DNA of 6,626 nucleotides from Deltaproteobacteria bacterium (GTDB taxonomy: Bacteria > Desulfobacterota > JADFXK01): the NCBI GenBank assembly GCA_015233285.1, contig JADFYA010000213.1:1-6626 (forward strand), in the 5' to 3' direction. The position numbers and the translations under genes are program-made. Position 1 is the stretch's first letter; each line of letters opens with the position of its first letter. Under the pieces are notes generated by a model. It was not told the DNA's origin, made no database searches, and was given only the letters and a program-made list of their open reading frames with translations. Positions 1 to 5,424 of the stretch are shown piece after piece.

Positions 1-2
1 GA

Positions 3-383
3 AAAAAAATCAGCTCCCACGAGACCCTCCGGATCATGTATGCCGGACGCGCAGTGCAATTCGACCCGGTCTTGGTCTCCAACCTGGTCAAGTGCCTGGG
101 GGTCTACCCGATAGGGAGCCTGGTCAAATTAAATACCGGAGAAATGGGGCTGGTCATGGACATCGACAGTCACGACTTAATGAATCCCAAGATAATTCTA
201 ATCAATAATTCGGACCAGTCCGACCCACATTCGCCCCAGGTTCTGGATTTGGCTAACCAATCTGTGGGAAAATCAAAGAATGCCCGACGGATCGTTGGGG
301 TGGATGCACCGGAGAAATGGAACATCGATCCGGCCAAGTATCTCTTTAATGACCCGAGCTTCACTGTGTGTTGCAGCGGTTGA
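3..383 (+). CDS. HD-GYP domain protein (cyclic-di-GMP phosphodiesterase type), C-terminal part
   Basis: The reading frame is open from the window edge, so the true start lies upstream. The visible part begins with SHETLRIMYAGRAVQFDP and continues through YPIGSLVKLNTGEMGLV. This is the conserved tail of HD-GYP domains: a helix ending in FDP, then G-x-YPiGslV-x-Lntge-g-V. HD-GYP proteins hydrolyse cyclic di-GMP in the cytoplasm, but the metal-binding HD and GYP residues lie upstream and cannot be checked here. The remainder (about residues 55-110 of this part) is a variable tail ending in DPAKYLF, a common closing motif. The last eleven residues, NDPSFTVCCSG, overlap the start of a transposase-like remnant read in another frame, so the natural C-terminus may have been replaced. 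Family assignment is firm; activity is unproven. Confidence 0.85.
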   Translation, partial: KKISSHETLRIMYAGRAVQFDPVLVSNLVKCLGVYPIGSLVKLNTGEMGLVMDIDSHDLMNPKIILINNSDQSDPHSPQVLDLANQSVGKSKNARRIVGVDAPEKWNIDPAKYLFNDPSFTVCCSG

Positions 384-544
384 TTCCGTGGTCCGATCTA
401 GACCCTGTCCCTATCATGTGGGTGCTGGTTCGCCATCCCAACGGCCGGTTAAAGCGAGGCGATGCTCTACTCCACCTTGGGCGCCTCTATGCCGGGCATA
501 TTAACATGATTTATCGGTATGTGGAATATAGAAGTGAGCTATAA
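353..544 (+). pseudogene. Remnant of a DDE transposase (IS701-like), internal fragment
   Basis: This frame is open between a TAA/TGA pair just before 353 and TAA at 542-544, without a convincing start. It encodes DPVPIMWVLVRHPNGRLKRG followed by ALLHLGRLYAGHINMIYRYV. This resembles the segment 'PPVPIRWVLVRDPxGkxxPQALLcTdL...IL-x-WFVxRW' that I associate with DDE-superfamily transposases of the IS701 type. Only about 50 residues match; the N-terminal region, the rest of the catalytic core and the C-terminus are absent. It starts inside the end of the HD-GYP gene, consistent with an old insertion at that gene's 3' end. The match is from memory of the family pattern, so the assignment is moderate. 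The alternative is a chance open frame. Confidence 0.45.
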
Positions 545-795
545 AGAACCTCTTTCCCATTTTGCCCTGTAAAAGCGGCCGCAAAACTCGGACACGGCTA
601 TCGCCGAAATACCCCCGGCTCTCTTGGCCGCGTCTTTACCTGTAGCCTCGACGGCCAGTAACATACTCAAAGATGACACCAGGCTGTAACTCTTTTTTGC
701 TCCGTTACGCCGGTCTGGAAATTTCGTCATTCCCGCTTTCAACCTTTTGCCAATACATCTAAGGACATTTTTGAGTCTATTCTAGGTTCATCCAT
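539..795 (-). pseudogene. Frameshifted N-terminal transposase fragment
   Basis: On the minus strand a good ribosome-binding site (GAGG, complement of 804-807, eight bases upstream) precedes an ATG at 795. That frame reads MDEPRIDSKMSLDVLAKG and then stops. The adjacent frame continues RLKAGMTKFPDRRNGAKKSY, then SLVSSLSML, and ends with TAG at 539. A single slip at the A-run in GCAAAAGG joins the two. The joined sequence looks like the N-terminus of DDE transposases in which a helical segment is followed by 'FPDkRxGkNxxYsl-x-D'. After SLVSSLSML I no longer recognise the family pattern, so the element is probably fused to unrelated sequence or decayed there. The translation start looks intact, but the gene cannot make a transposase. 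Confidence 0.4.
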
Positions 796-863
796 ATTAT
801 TTTCCTCGGAAACGAGTGCCGGCAGGGTATTTCCTTATTTCTTACGAAATTTGCCGGGCCATT

Positions 864-884
864 ACTTAAAAAGCCTGTTGCAAA
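864..884. repeat. Terminal inverted repeat, transposase 3' side
   Basis: This is one arm of the 21-bp imperfect terminal repeat, with the core AAAGCCTGTTG at 870-880. The stop codon of the truncated transposase falls inside it. Confidence 0.6.
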
Positions 885-1651
885 GTACCCCGGGAAGTCA
901 GAGTGTAGAGTTTGGCCTCAGTTTTTGGGGTGATTTTTGCCAGCGGAAAAGAACTACAGCACGCCGCCAGGTCCGTGCTATCGATTCCGCAGAGTTGGAA
1001 CGGATGGCTTATTTTGCCCTTCTTGACCAACAGATATGCCACATAGGTCATCAGGTTCACCATTTGGGTTATGGTCAACCCCTTGCGAAAGCGGCTCAAT
1101 TGACTGTGATCGATACAGATGTGCTTTCGCAATGGCAACCGGAGAAAAGCACGTTCCCTCTTATGATCCAATTTATTGATCACCTGATTACAGTATTTGC
1201 GATAGCTAACTTCGGAATAACGCAACGATTTCAATAATTCAGCCCGAAGATAGTTGGCGGGATAAACATCGCGCATGGATGGCGTGTAACTCTCAGGGGC
1301 CAGAAGTCGATTCACAACCTCGTCGTCCAGTAAATTATCAATCAACCTAAGTTCTCGATCATCAAAATGTTTTTGCCAAAGCTTGTTCGGGAAAGTCAGA
1401 AGATGCCGAGTGGTCTGGGCGACAAAGCCTTCCATTTCGTTCAAAGGAATGACCCCGGCAGGTGGGACAAGGGTGCTGGTCAGTTCATTGAGTGGAATAC
1501 TCATCGATTGATCCAATGTGTAACTGGTCGATATTTCGTCAAGCACCAGTTTTGCCAACTTTTTCTTTTCGTTTTTGGATAACCGCTGCCAGTTTGAAAA
1601 ATTCTTTTTGAGTTGCTTTACCGTCAACCGCTTGATATCTTTTTCTATCAT
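866..1651 (-). pseudogene. DDE transposase, N-terminal half (C-terminus deleted)
   Basis: This 261-residue frame starts at ATG 1651, chosen because AGGAGA lies seven bases upstream. The longer option starting at 1717 adds 22 residues and lacks such a site. Residues 1-100 form a charged helical N-terminal region. DHSQLSRFRKGL (about residues 181-192) resembles the helix-turn-helix-like segment preceding the catalytic domain in IS5/IS1182-type transposases. CGIDSTDLAACC (about residues 221-232) looks like the first catalytic block, with Asp224 as the likely first acid of the DDE triad. The protein ends 37 residues later in TSRGTLQQAF, whose last codons are the element's own terminal repeat. Full-length relatives normally run to over 400 residues, so the second Asp and the Glu are missing and the product should be inactive alone. 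I cannot name the IS subgroup. Confidence 0.72.
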
Positions 1652-1754
1652 GAATGTCTCCTGTATATGTCGAATAGTTTCATAGGGGTAGAATACACGA
1701 CTATACAGTATTTTCATGCCTAACTAAAGATATTTTAAACCTATTTTGGCATTT

Positions 1755-1775
1755 TTATCAACAGGCTTTAAAAGT
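1755..1775. repeat. Terminal inverted repeat, transposase 5' side
   Basis: This is the second arm, reading CAACAGGCTTT at 1759-1769 on the plus strand, the exact complement of the core at 870-880. It lies upstream of the transposase start, the normal place for the left end of an IS. Confidence 0.6.
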
Positions 1776-1791
1776 GAAAACAAACAATTAA

Positions 1792-2073
1792 CAAACAAGA
1801 TGTCTGCCTTTAAGAAGGTGGGCATCAGATTTTTTGGGTATCCGATCACGGTACGTTAATCCGACGAATAGCTTCGCCGAACGGATGCTTTGTTTCTCTG
1901 TTAGTTGGCGAAAATATAGTCAAGGCACAAGGAGCGAAAAAGGAGATCGGTGGGTGGAGCGAATCCTCTCTCTATGCCAAACTCGTCGGCTACATTCAAA
2001 GCCCATATTCCAAGTTTTGGTGGAAGCCATTCGTTGTCTCTTCCAGAGGTACCACCTGACAATTCTTGGATAA
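1792..2073 (+). pseudogene. IS66-family transposase (TnpC type), C-terminal remnant
   Basis: The frame opens after a TAA at 1789 and ends at TAA 2071-2073. It encodes VNPTNSFAERMLCFSVSWRK followed by YSQGTRSEKGDRWVERILSL. This is the characteristic C-terminal block of IS66 transposases: 'V-x-PTNN-x-AER-x-LR', with the catalytic Glu in the AER motif, then 'WRK-x-S-x-GT-x-SEKG-x-RWVERILSL'. The frame closes with a short tail ending FQRYHLTILG, as expected for the family. Everything upstream of the PTN motif is missing, including the zinc-finger and first catalytic residues and any tnpA/tnpB genes. There is no proper start codon; a TTG at 1834 exists but lacks a ribosome-binding site. It is a dead 3' fragment whose upstream part was probably lost during or after insertion of the neighbouring element. 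Confidence 0.75.
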
Positions 2074-2091
2074 TGGACAAGCGATAATCAG

Positions 2092-2109
2092 CATCCTGTG
2101 ATCGCTTAC
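2092..2109. repeat. IS66-type right terminal end
   Basis: The sequence ATCGCTTAC ends at 2109. Read from the other strand it begins GTAAGCGATCACAGG, the GTAAGCG start typical of IS66-family ends. It lies 36 bp after the stop of the IS66 transposase remnant, the expected arrangement for the right end of such an element. The opposite end is absent, so the usual 8-bp target duplication cannot be tested; 2110-2117 (TAAGTTCT) would be its right copy. Confidence 0.55.
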
Positions 2110-2185
2110 TAAGTTCTCATCCGCTTTGTGAGGTCCTCGGTCTTGGCCTCAATTCTTCTTTGATCCATGTCTATTATTCAATTCC

Positions 2186-2199
2186 TATTGATATCAATA
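2186..2199. promoter_or_regulatory. Perfect 14-bp palindrome, possible operator
   Basis: TATTGATATCAATA is a perfect 14-bp palindrome about 20 bases upstream of the strong hairpin. The flank is AT-rich (TATATGTTATATC follows), a setting that could carry a promoter and a bound repressor. Its AT-richness raises the odds of chance occurrence, and no matching second copy was noticed. Confidence 0.3.
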
Positions 2200-2219
2200 T
2201 ATGTTATATCATCCCTTAG

Positions 2220-2302
2220 CGGCTGGCGCATCCCTGTTGTTATTATTAGCCAAAGCCCGGTGGGTGGTCCACGGGGAACAGTTTGTGCGCCAGCCGTTTT
2301 TT
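2220..2302 (+). terminator. Large hairpin with T-run: intrinsic terminator or small structured RNA
   Basis: CGGCTGGCGCA (2220-2230) pairs perfectly with TGCGCCAGCCG (2286-2296), and TTTTTT follows at 2297-2302. Inside, CTGTT (2234-2238) can pair with AACAG (2277-2281). An inner hairpin pairs CCCGGTGG with CCACGGGG (about 2257-2275) with one mismatch. The stacked stems over an enclosed 55-nt region plus the T-run suggest either an unusually long-armed terminator or a short RNA ending in its own terminator. No gene immediately upstream needs it, since only the dead IS66 fragment precedes. The inner part does not convincingly match a riboswitch class known to me. Confidence 0.5.
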
Positions 2303-2562
2303 ATTTGCTTGTCCTCTGTCAGGCCGAGATTCAATATGCCAGCCTCGGTTCATAAATCATAGAGAAGATGGATCTAATGTTCCAGGATTCCATCATCATG
2401 GATGACAGACCCGGCACTTCAACCGAGCTCGTCTGGCACACCAATAACTAACCATGCTCCGAGACACGAAACAAAGTTGATAACGCCTGACTCATTATAA
2501 TCACAATCAGGCAGGGGGGAGGAGGCCCAGGACTCCCTTTTAGAGAACCGGGAAATCCGGGC

Positions 2563-2615
2563 ATTCCGTCCAACCCCGCTTAGAACAAGGATTTTGGGGA
2601 GAGTCGGAATCTTTT
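2563..2615 (+). terminator. Weak terminator-like stem
   Basis: ATTCCG (2563-2568) pairs with CGGAAT (2605-2610), with CCCC/GGGG pairing inside, and CTTTTT follows at 2611-2616. The loop is long and the internal loops are large, so termination would be weak. It could instead be part of the untranslated leader region. Confidence 0.2.
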
Positions 2616-2651
2616 TATACTACCCTCAATTTAGCACTTTTTTCTTGCCAT

Positions 2652-2666
2652 CTAACCCACGGTTAG
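2652..2666. promoter_or_regulatory. Tight hairpin CTAACC-CAC-GGTTAG
   Basis: A perfect 6-bp stem with a 3-base loop lies about 115 bp ahead of the binding-protein start codon. It has no T-run, so it is not a terminator. It may be an operator half-site pair or a leader hairpin. Confidence 0.25.
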
Positions 2667-2669
2667 GAT

Positions 2670-2706
2670 AAGTTACCTGCAACAACTTAAATTATAGGTG
2701 TAACTT
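2670..2706. promoter_or_regulatory. Inverted repeat AAGTTAC...GTAACTT upstream of the binding-protein gene
   Basis: AAGTTAC (2670-2676) and GTAACTT (2700-2706) form a perfect 7-bp inverted repeat with a 23-bp spacer. CCT and AGG just inside extend the symmetry with a two-base slip. The placement, 75-110 bp before the start codon and about two helical turns between arms, suits a dimeric regulator site. The regulator is unknown; the nearby kinase's partner would be one candidate. Confidence 0.3.
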
Positions 2707-2780
2707 GACTACTAAAATATAGATCCACCCGGACAGATATTGTGAGTAAACGTGACAAAATTAAAGAGAGGAAGACATAA

Positions 2781-3650
2781 ATGAGTATAGGAAATCCTCC
2801 GGGTGGAAGGCCAATGGTTAGCTTAATACTTTTCCTGCTGTTTGTATTACTGTCTGGCCTTTTTGCATCAAGGGGCTTGGCCTATGAGGGAGATATTGAT
2901 TTTGCCTATATGGGCGGAGCCTATGCCATGGAGAAGGCTGGGATGGAGCAAGAACTTTTTTCTAAGTTTGTAGAATTGTTACTTAAAAACGTCGGCATTG
3001 GCAGCCATAAAGAAGTCAAGGTGAAGAACTTTATAGATGAGAAAGAACTTTACGCCGTGATGAAAAAAGGTCGAGTCGTAATGGCCGGCGTTTCTCATTT
3101 TTTCTTTAAAGATCATGAGGCTGAGTTGGGACTGGTTCCCTTAGCCGTTCCCCTCATAGATGGGAGCCCATATCAAGGCTACCGCCTGGTGGCCCGAACC
3201 GACGCCTCCCATATTTCTTTTGATAAACTTGACCAAAAACGTATAGCTGTCCCCAGCTATACGCAACAATGGTATTTGAACGTACTATTGACGGATGACT
3301 GGCCCAAACAATTCCATCTGGTGAAATTTCCTGACATGATGTCTGTGATTATGGCGGTGATATATCGCAAGGTCGATGCCGGGATATGTCCCGAGTATTA
3401 CCTGGCCAGGCTCTTTGCCATTCAGCCTTCCTATAAGCAGAATCTCAAAATTATTGGCCAAACCAAGAGCATGTTGATGCCACCGCTGGTTTTCCAAAAG
3501 GGACGACTCTCAACTGAGGAAAGCCAAAGGATAATTGAGGCGCTGGAGCGGGCCCATGAAGATCCGGAAATGAAATCTTTATTGGATCTAATTGGATTTG
3601 ACGGCATTAAGAAGGTCTCCCGTGAGGAAATTCTGAGGGTGATAAAATGA
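2781..3650 (+). CDS. PhnD-like periplasmic substrate-binding protein
   Basis: This 289-residue protein has a hydrophobic signal segment at residues 12-34, with a likely cleavage after GLA-34, so it should be exported. The mature part follows the type-2 periplasmic binding fold of the PhnD (phosphate/phosphite/phosphonate) family. YQGYRLVARTDASHISFDKL (131-150) is the typical hinge-side strand, then KRIAVPSY (153-160), MMSVIMAVIYRKVDAGICPE (186-205) and LMPPLVFQKGRLSTEESQRI (232-251). The start is set by GAGGAAG six bases before ATG; the second ATG at 2814 has only three bases between AAGG and the codon. It overlaps the TolC-family gene by ATGA, implying translational coupling. No ABC permease or ATPase gene is present downstream, which argues against a standard importer. 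The ligand cannot be read from the sequence and phosphonate should not be assumed. Confidence 0.85.
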   Translation: MSIGNPPGGRPMVSLILFLLFVLLSGLFASRGLAYEGDIDFAYMGGAYAMEKAGMEQELFSKFVELLLKNVGIGSHKEVKVKNFIDEKELYAVMKKGRVVMAGVSHFFFKDHEAELGLVPLAVPLIDGSPYQGYRLVARTDASHISFDKLDQKRIAVPSYTQQWYLNVLLTDDWPKQFHLVKFPDMMSVIMAVIYRKVDAGICPEYYLARLFAIQPSYKQNLKIIGQTKSMLMPPLVFQKGRLSTEESQRIIEALERAHEDPEMKSLLDLIGFDGIKKVSREEILRVIK

Positions 3651-5047
3651 GACAGTTGGTACTTGGGCTAATTTTGGCTATACTGATCACGGCTGCATCC
3701 GCCGAATGCGGGGAGCAAAAGAAATGGACATTAGAAGAATTAACTACCTACGCGCTTAAGCACAGGGAAGACCTTCTGGCTCAAGACGAGAGAATCAAGG
3801 CCGCCCAGAGTAAGGTAGATGGGGCATTCTCCCATTATTTGCCAAGAATATCCATAGGTGCCGCTGCGGCCAAAGCCTCACAAAATTATGAGCTGGATCT
3901 AAGCAACAGCAAGATAACAACCTCGATATCCACCAGCGTACAAACGCCCTACGGATCGCTCCCCGTAAATTTCCCTTTGAATGTCGCTCTCCCTAATAAT
4001 GTCCGACTTCTCAGCGATGCCTACGTCAAGGCCTCGGTGACCCTTGACCAGCCTTTATACACATGGGGGCGAATCTCCCATTTCCTAAGCGCCGCTCAAA
4101 AATCAAAAGAATATGAAACGACGAAGAAACGTGAGGGCGATATCGACACCGTATGTCAAGTCAGGTCTGCCTATTATTCATTCGTAGTGGCCCAAAAGGC
4201 GCATCAGGAGACTGAAAAGATATTCCAGGAAGTTCGATTTATCCGCGGGCTTTTACCCCAATTACTCCAGACCGGCCCAAATCCGCAACCAACAGGACTA
4301 TCCAACCTTGATGTTATGGAGGTAGAAGAGTTTTTCCTGCAAGCCCAGGGGATGCTCATCAAAACGCAAGAAATGCAGCACACCGCCTTGAGCTACCTGA
4401 CACTGGCGACAGGTTCGCCCAAGGACTTGTCGGCGAACGGTCTAGAGGCGGTTAGTAACATCGATATTGAATTGCAGAAGGTTGACTTCTATGTGAACAG
4501 AGCGCTCCAACGAAGCCCCGCCCTTGAGTCCCTTGCCATTGGAATTCAGGCTGAGGAGCACCTGAATGAGGCGGAAAAAGCTGCCCGCTATCCAGTACTA
4601 GGGGTCAGGGCTTTCTATGAAAGATTAGAAGATAATGCCAATGCGTACCCCCGGGATTATTCCGCGGTCTGCCTTGTGGTGAGCGGTCCGATTTTTGACT
4701 CGGGTGAGGCAACCGCCAAAGCCGATCAACATCTTCACCAGGCCAAGGAATTTGCTCAAAAGCAGGTGTTTTTAAAAAAATATACCGAAACGGTTGTGAC
4801 TGTAGTCTATGAAGAAATAACAGATCTAAAGAGGCTACTGGAAATCGATAGCCAGAAGCTGAAGCTGGTTAACCAGAGAATGAAACTGGCCATGTTTGCT
4901 TTAAGAAATAATATGTCGCCGTATCAGGCCTATCGGGACGCCTTTCTAATGCGCCGTCAGACCATCCAAGAGCATCTGGAACGATTGTGGCTGTTTTATG
5001 AGAAGGTAACCTCGCTACTCAAACTCGTCGGGGAAGGAAAGATATAG
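3647..5047 (+). CDS. TolC-family outer-membrane channel protein
   Basis: This 466-residue protein starts with a signal peptide (residues 1-19, cleavage after ASA); Cys21 is not in a proper lipobox. It shows the two-fold internal repeat of outer-membrane efflux proteins. The first half has WTLEELTTYALKHREDLLAQ (27-46), LPRISIGAAAA (65-75) and LDQPLYTWGRISHFLSAAQK (133-152). The second half has RYPVLGVRAFYE (314-325) and VSGPIFDSGEATAKADQHLH (345-364). These proteins form trimeric beta-barrel/alpha-barrel tunnels across the outer membrane and periplasm. AGGGTG shortly before the ATG serves as ribosome-binding site, and the start overlaps the stop of the binding-protein gene. The normal partners, a membrane-fusion protein and an inner-membrane pump, are absent up to the kinase. 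Length and both halves look intact. I see no terminator after it. Confidence 0.92.
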   Translation: MRQLVLGLILAILITAASAECGEQKKWTLEELTTYALKHREDLLAQDERIKAAQSKVDGAFSHYLPRISIGAAAAKASQNYELDLSNSKITTSISTSVQTPYGSLPVNFPLNVALPNNVRLLSDAYVKASVTLDQPLYTWGRISHFLSAAQKSKEYETTKKREGDIDTVCQVRSAYYSFVVAQKAHQETEKIFQEVRFIRGLLPQLLQTGPNPQPTGLSNLDVMEVEEFFLQAQGMLIKTQEMQHTALSYLTLATGSPKDLSANGLEAVSNIDIELQKVDFYVNRALQRSPALESLAIGIQAEEHLNEAEKAARYPVLGVRAFYERLEDNANAYPRDYSAVCLVVSGPIFDSGEATAKADQHLHQAKEFAQKQVFLKKYTETVVTVVYEEITDLKRLLEIDSQKLKLVNQRMKLAMFALRNNMSPYQAYRDAFLMRRQTIQEHLERLWLFYEKVTSLLKLVGEGKI

Positions 5048-5159
5048 TTCAGCGGCCTGGGATGGCGGGGTGCGGCGGCAAACAAAGCAGCAACAGAAAG
5101 GATTTCTGATCTAGAAGAAACATTATGTAATGAAACTATCGTCCCTCAGTCCCGACAAA

Positions 5160-5310
5160 CGCCCTAATCGACTCGGGCCTGCGGGACCGTTCTCTGAGAC
5201 TACCCTCTACTGCACTCGCGAGAGTCAAATTCCACTTCTTTGTTCAGGCCGCTGGCTCACTTTAAATTACCCAATTAAAACAGCCGTGAATCGGTTTTCG
5301 TTTTCAACTC
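5160..5310 (-). pseudogene. Decayed N-terminal fragment resembling an IS481-type transposase
   Basis: Read on the minus strand from about 5310, the frame gives VENENRFTAVLIG, a stop (TAA where GAA is expected), FKVSQRPEQRSGI (to 5228), and then a shift. A second frame (about 5213-5160) gives VEGSLRERSRRPES. Together these resemble the N-terminal helix-turn-helix of IS481-type transposases: 'RFV-x-x-L-x-GEfsvseLCR-x-fGISrktGYKW ... EGLxGLrdRSRRPh'. About 30 bases between the GI and the EG-LRERSRRP blocks appear deleted. With one stop, one frameshift and one deletion it is dead. The LRERSRRP block is the strongest point; the rest is pattern matching by eye. Confidence 0.4.
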
Positions 5311-5311
5311 G

Positions 5312-5340
5312 TTGACATCGGTGCCCTATGAAATTTGTAT
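5312..5340 (+). promoter_or_regulatory. Possible promoter for the kinase gene
   Basis: A perfect -35 box TTGACA (5312-5317) lies 17 bases ahead of TTGTAT (5335-5340), a poor -10 that keeps the first T and final AT of TATAAT. It is about 85 bp before the kinase start codon and just outside the transposase remnant. Without a better -10 the call stays weak. Confidence 0.3.
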
Positions 5341-5424
5341 ATCTAAGTGTGACCTGACACGATAGACCATATAGGTATTTAATTCCTTTATATCAATAAG
5401 TTATCATCAGCGGAGAAGCCATTC

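Larger units (their letters stand above)
864..1775 (-). mobile_element. Internally deleted insertion sequence with both terminal inverted repeats
   Basis: The two ends carry an imperfect inverted repeat of 17 matches in 21 (864-884 against the complement of 1755-1775), with a perfect 11-bp core AAAGCCTGTTG (870-880 and 1759-1769 on the other strand). Between them lies a single minus-strand transposase gene, starting about 125 bp inside the right-hand repeat. The transposase frame stops inside the opposite repeat, right after the region of the first catalytic Asp. The simplest reading is an element of about 0.9 kb that kept both ends but lost the internal DNA coding for the second half of its transposase. 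I see no clear target-site duplication outside the repeats. The exact outer ends are uncertain by a few bases. Confidence 0.6.
2110..2780. other. Gene-poor intergenic stretch with hairpins and inverted repeats
   Basis: No convincing gene is seen here. The stretch begins directly after the IS66 end. It holds a 14-bp palindrome (2186-2199), a strong hairpin with T-run (2220-2302), a 6-bp inverted repeat GCCTGA/TCAGGC (2485-2490, 2507-2512) with TATAAT in its loop, a weaker stem followed by CTTTTT (2563-2615), a tight hairpin (2652-2666) and a 7-bp inverted repeat (2670-2706). The promoter of the binding-protein gene should lie in its last 200 bases. I could not fix a well-matched -35/-10 pair; TTGCCA at 2645 with a poor -10 about 17 bases on is the best weak candidate. 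Confidence 0.5.
5048..5424. other. Intergenic gap between TolC-family gene and kinase gene
   Basis: This 377-bp gap holds no intact gene. The first 110 bases show no hairpin terminator after the TolC-family gene. The middle (5160-5310) carries a decayed minus-strand transposase-like fragment. The last 110 bases hold a TTGACA box and the kinase ribosome-binding site. Read-through from the upstream operon is possible. Confidence 0.5.

Noticed and set aside
280..504. Open frame of 74 codons overlapping the HD-GYP end
   Set aside because: It overlaps two better-supported frames and has a random-looking, Arg/Ser/Pro-rich composition.
709..732. CGTCATTCCCGC considered as a REP-type repeat arm
   Set aside because: Only one arm is present, and the bases are explained as codons of the minus-strand transposase fragment.
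851..1237. Plus-strand frame of 128 codons opposite the truncated transposase
   Set aside because: It is the antisense of the recognised transposase and shows no start signal or family motif.
2220..2302. Resemblance of the inner hairpin (GTGG-CCAC-GGGGA) to the ZTP riboswitch
   Set aside because: Only a short stem and GGGGA match. The conserved downstream pseudoknot strand is not present, and no purine or folate gene follows.
2167..2355. Open frame of 62 codons with a hydrophobic beginning
   Set aside because: It has no ribosome-binding site, runs straight through the strong hairpin and T-run, and matches nothing recognisable.
2546..2562. CCGGGAAATCCGG considered as a group II intron hairpin
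   Set aside because: It is a 4-bp stem only, with no domain V signature or maturase nearby.
5130..5315. Plus-strand open frame of 61 codons in the TolC-kinase gap
   Set aside because: It has no ribosome-binding site and an unconvincing composition, and it lies opposite the transposase-like remnant.
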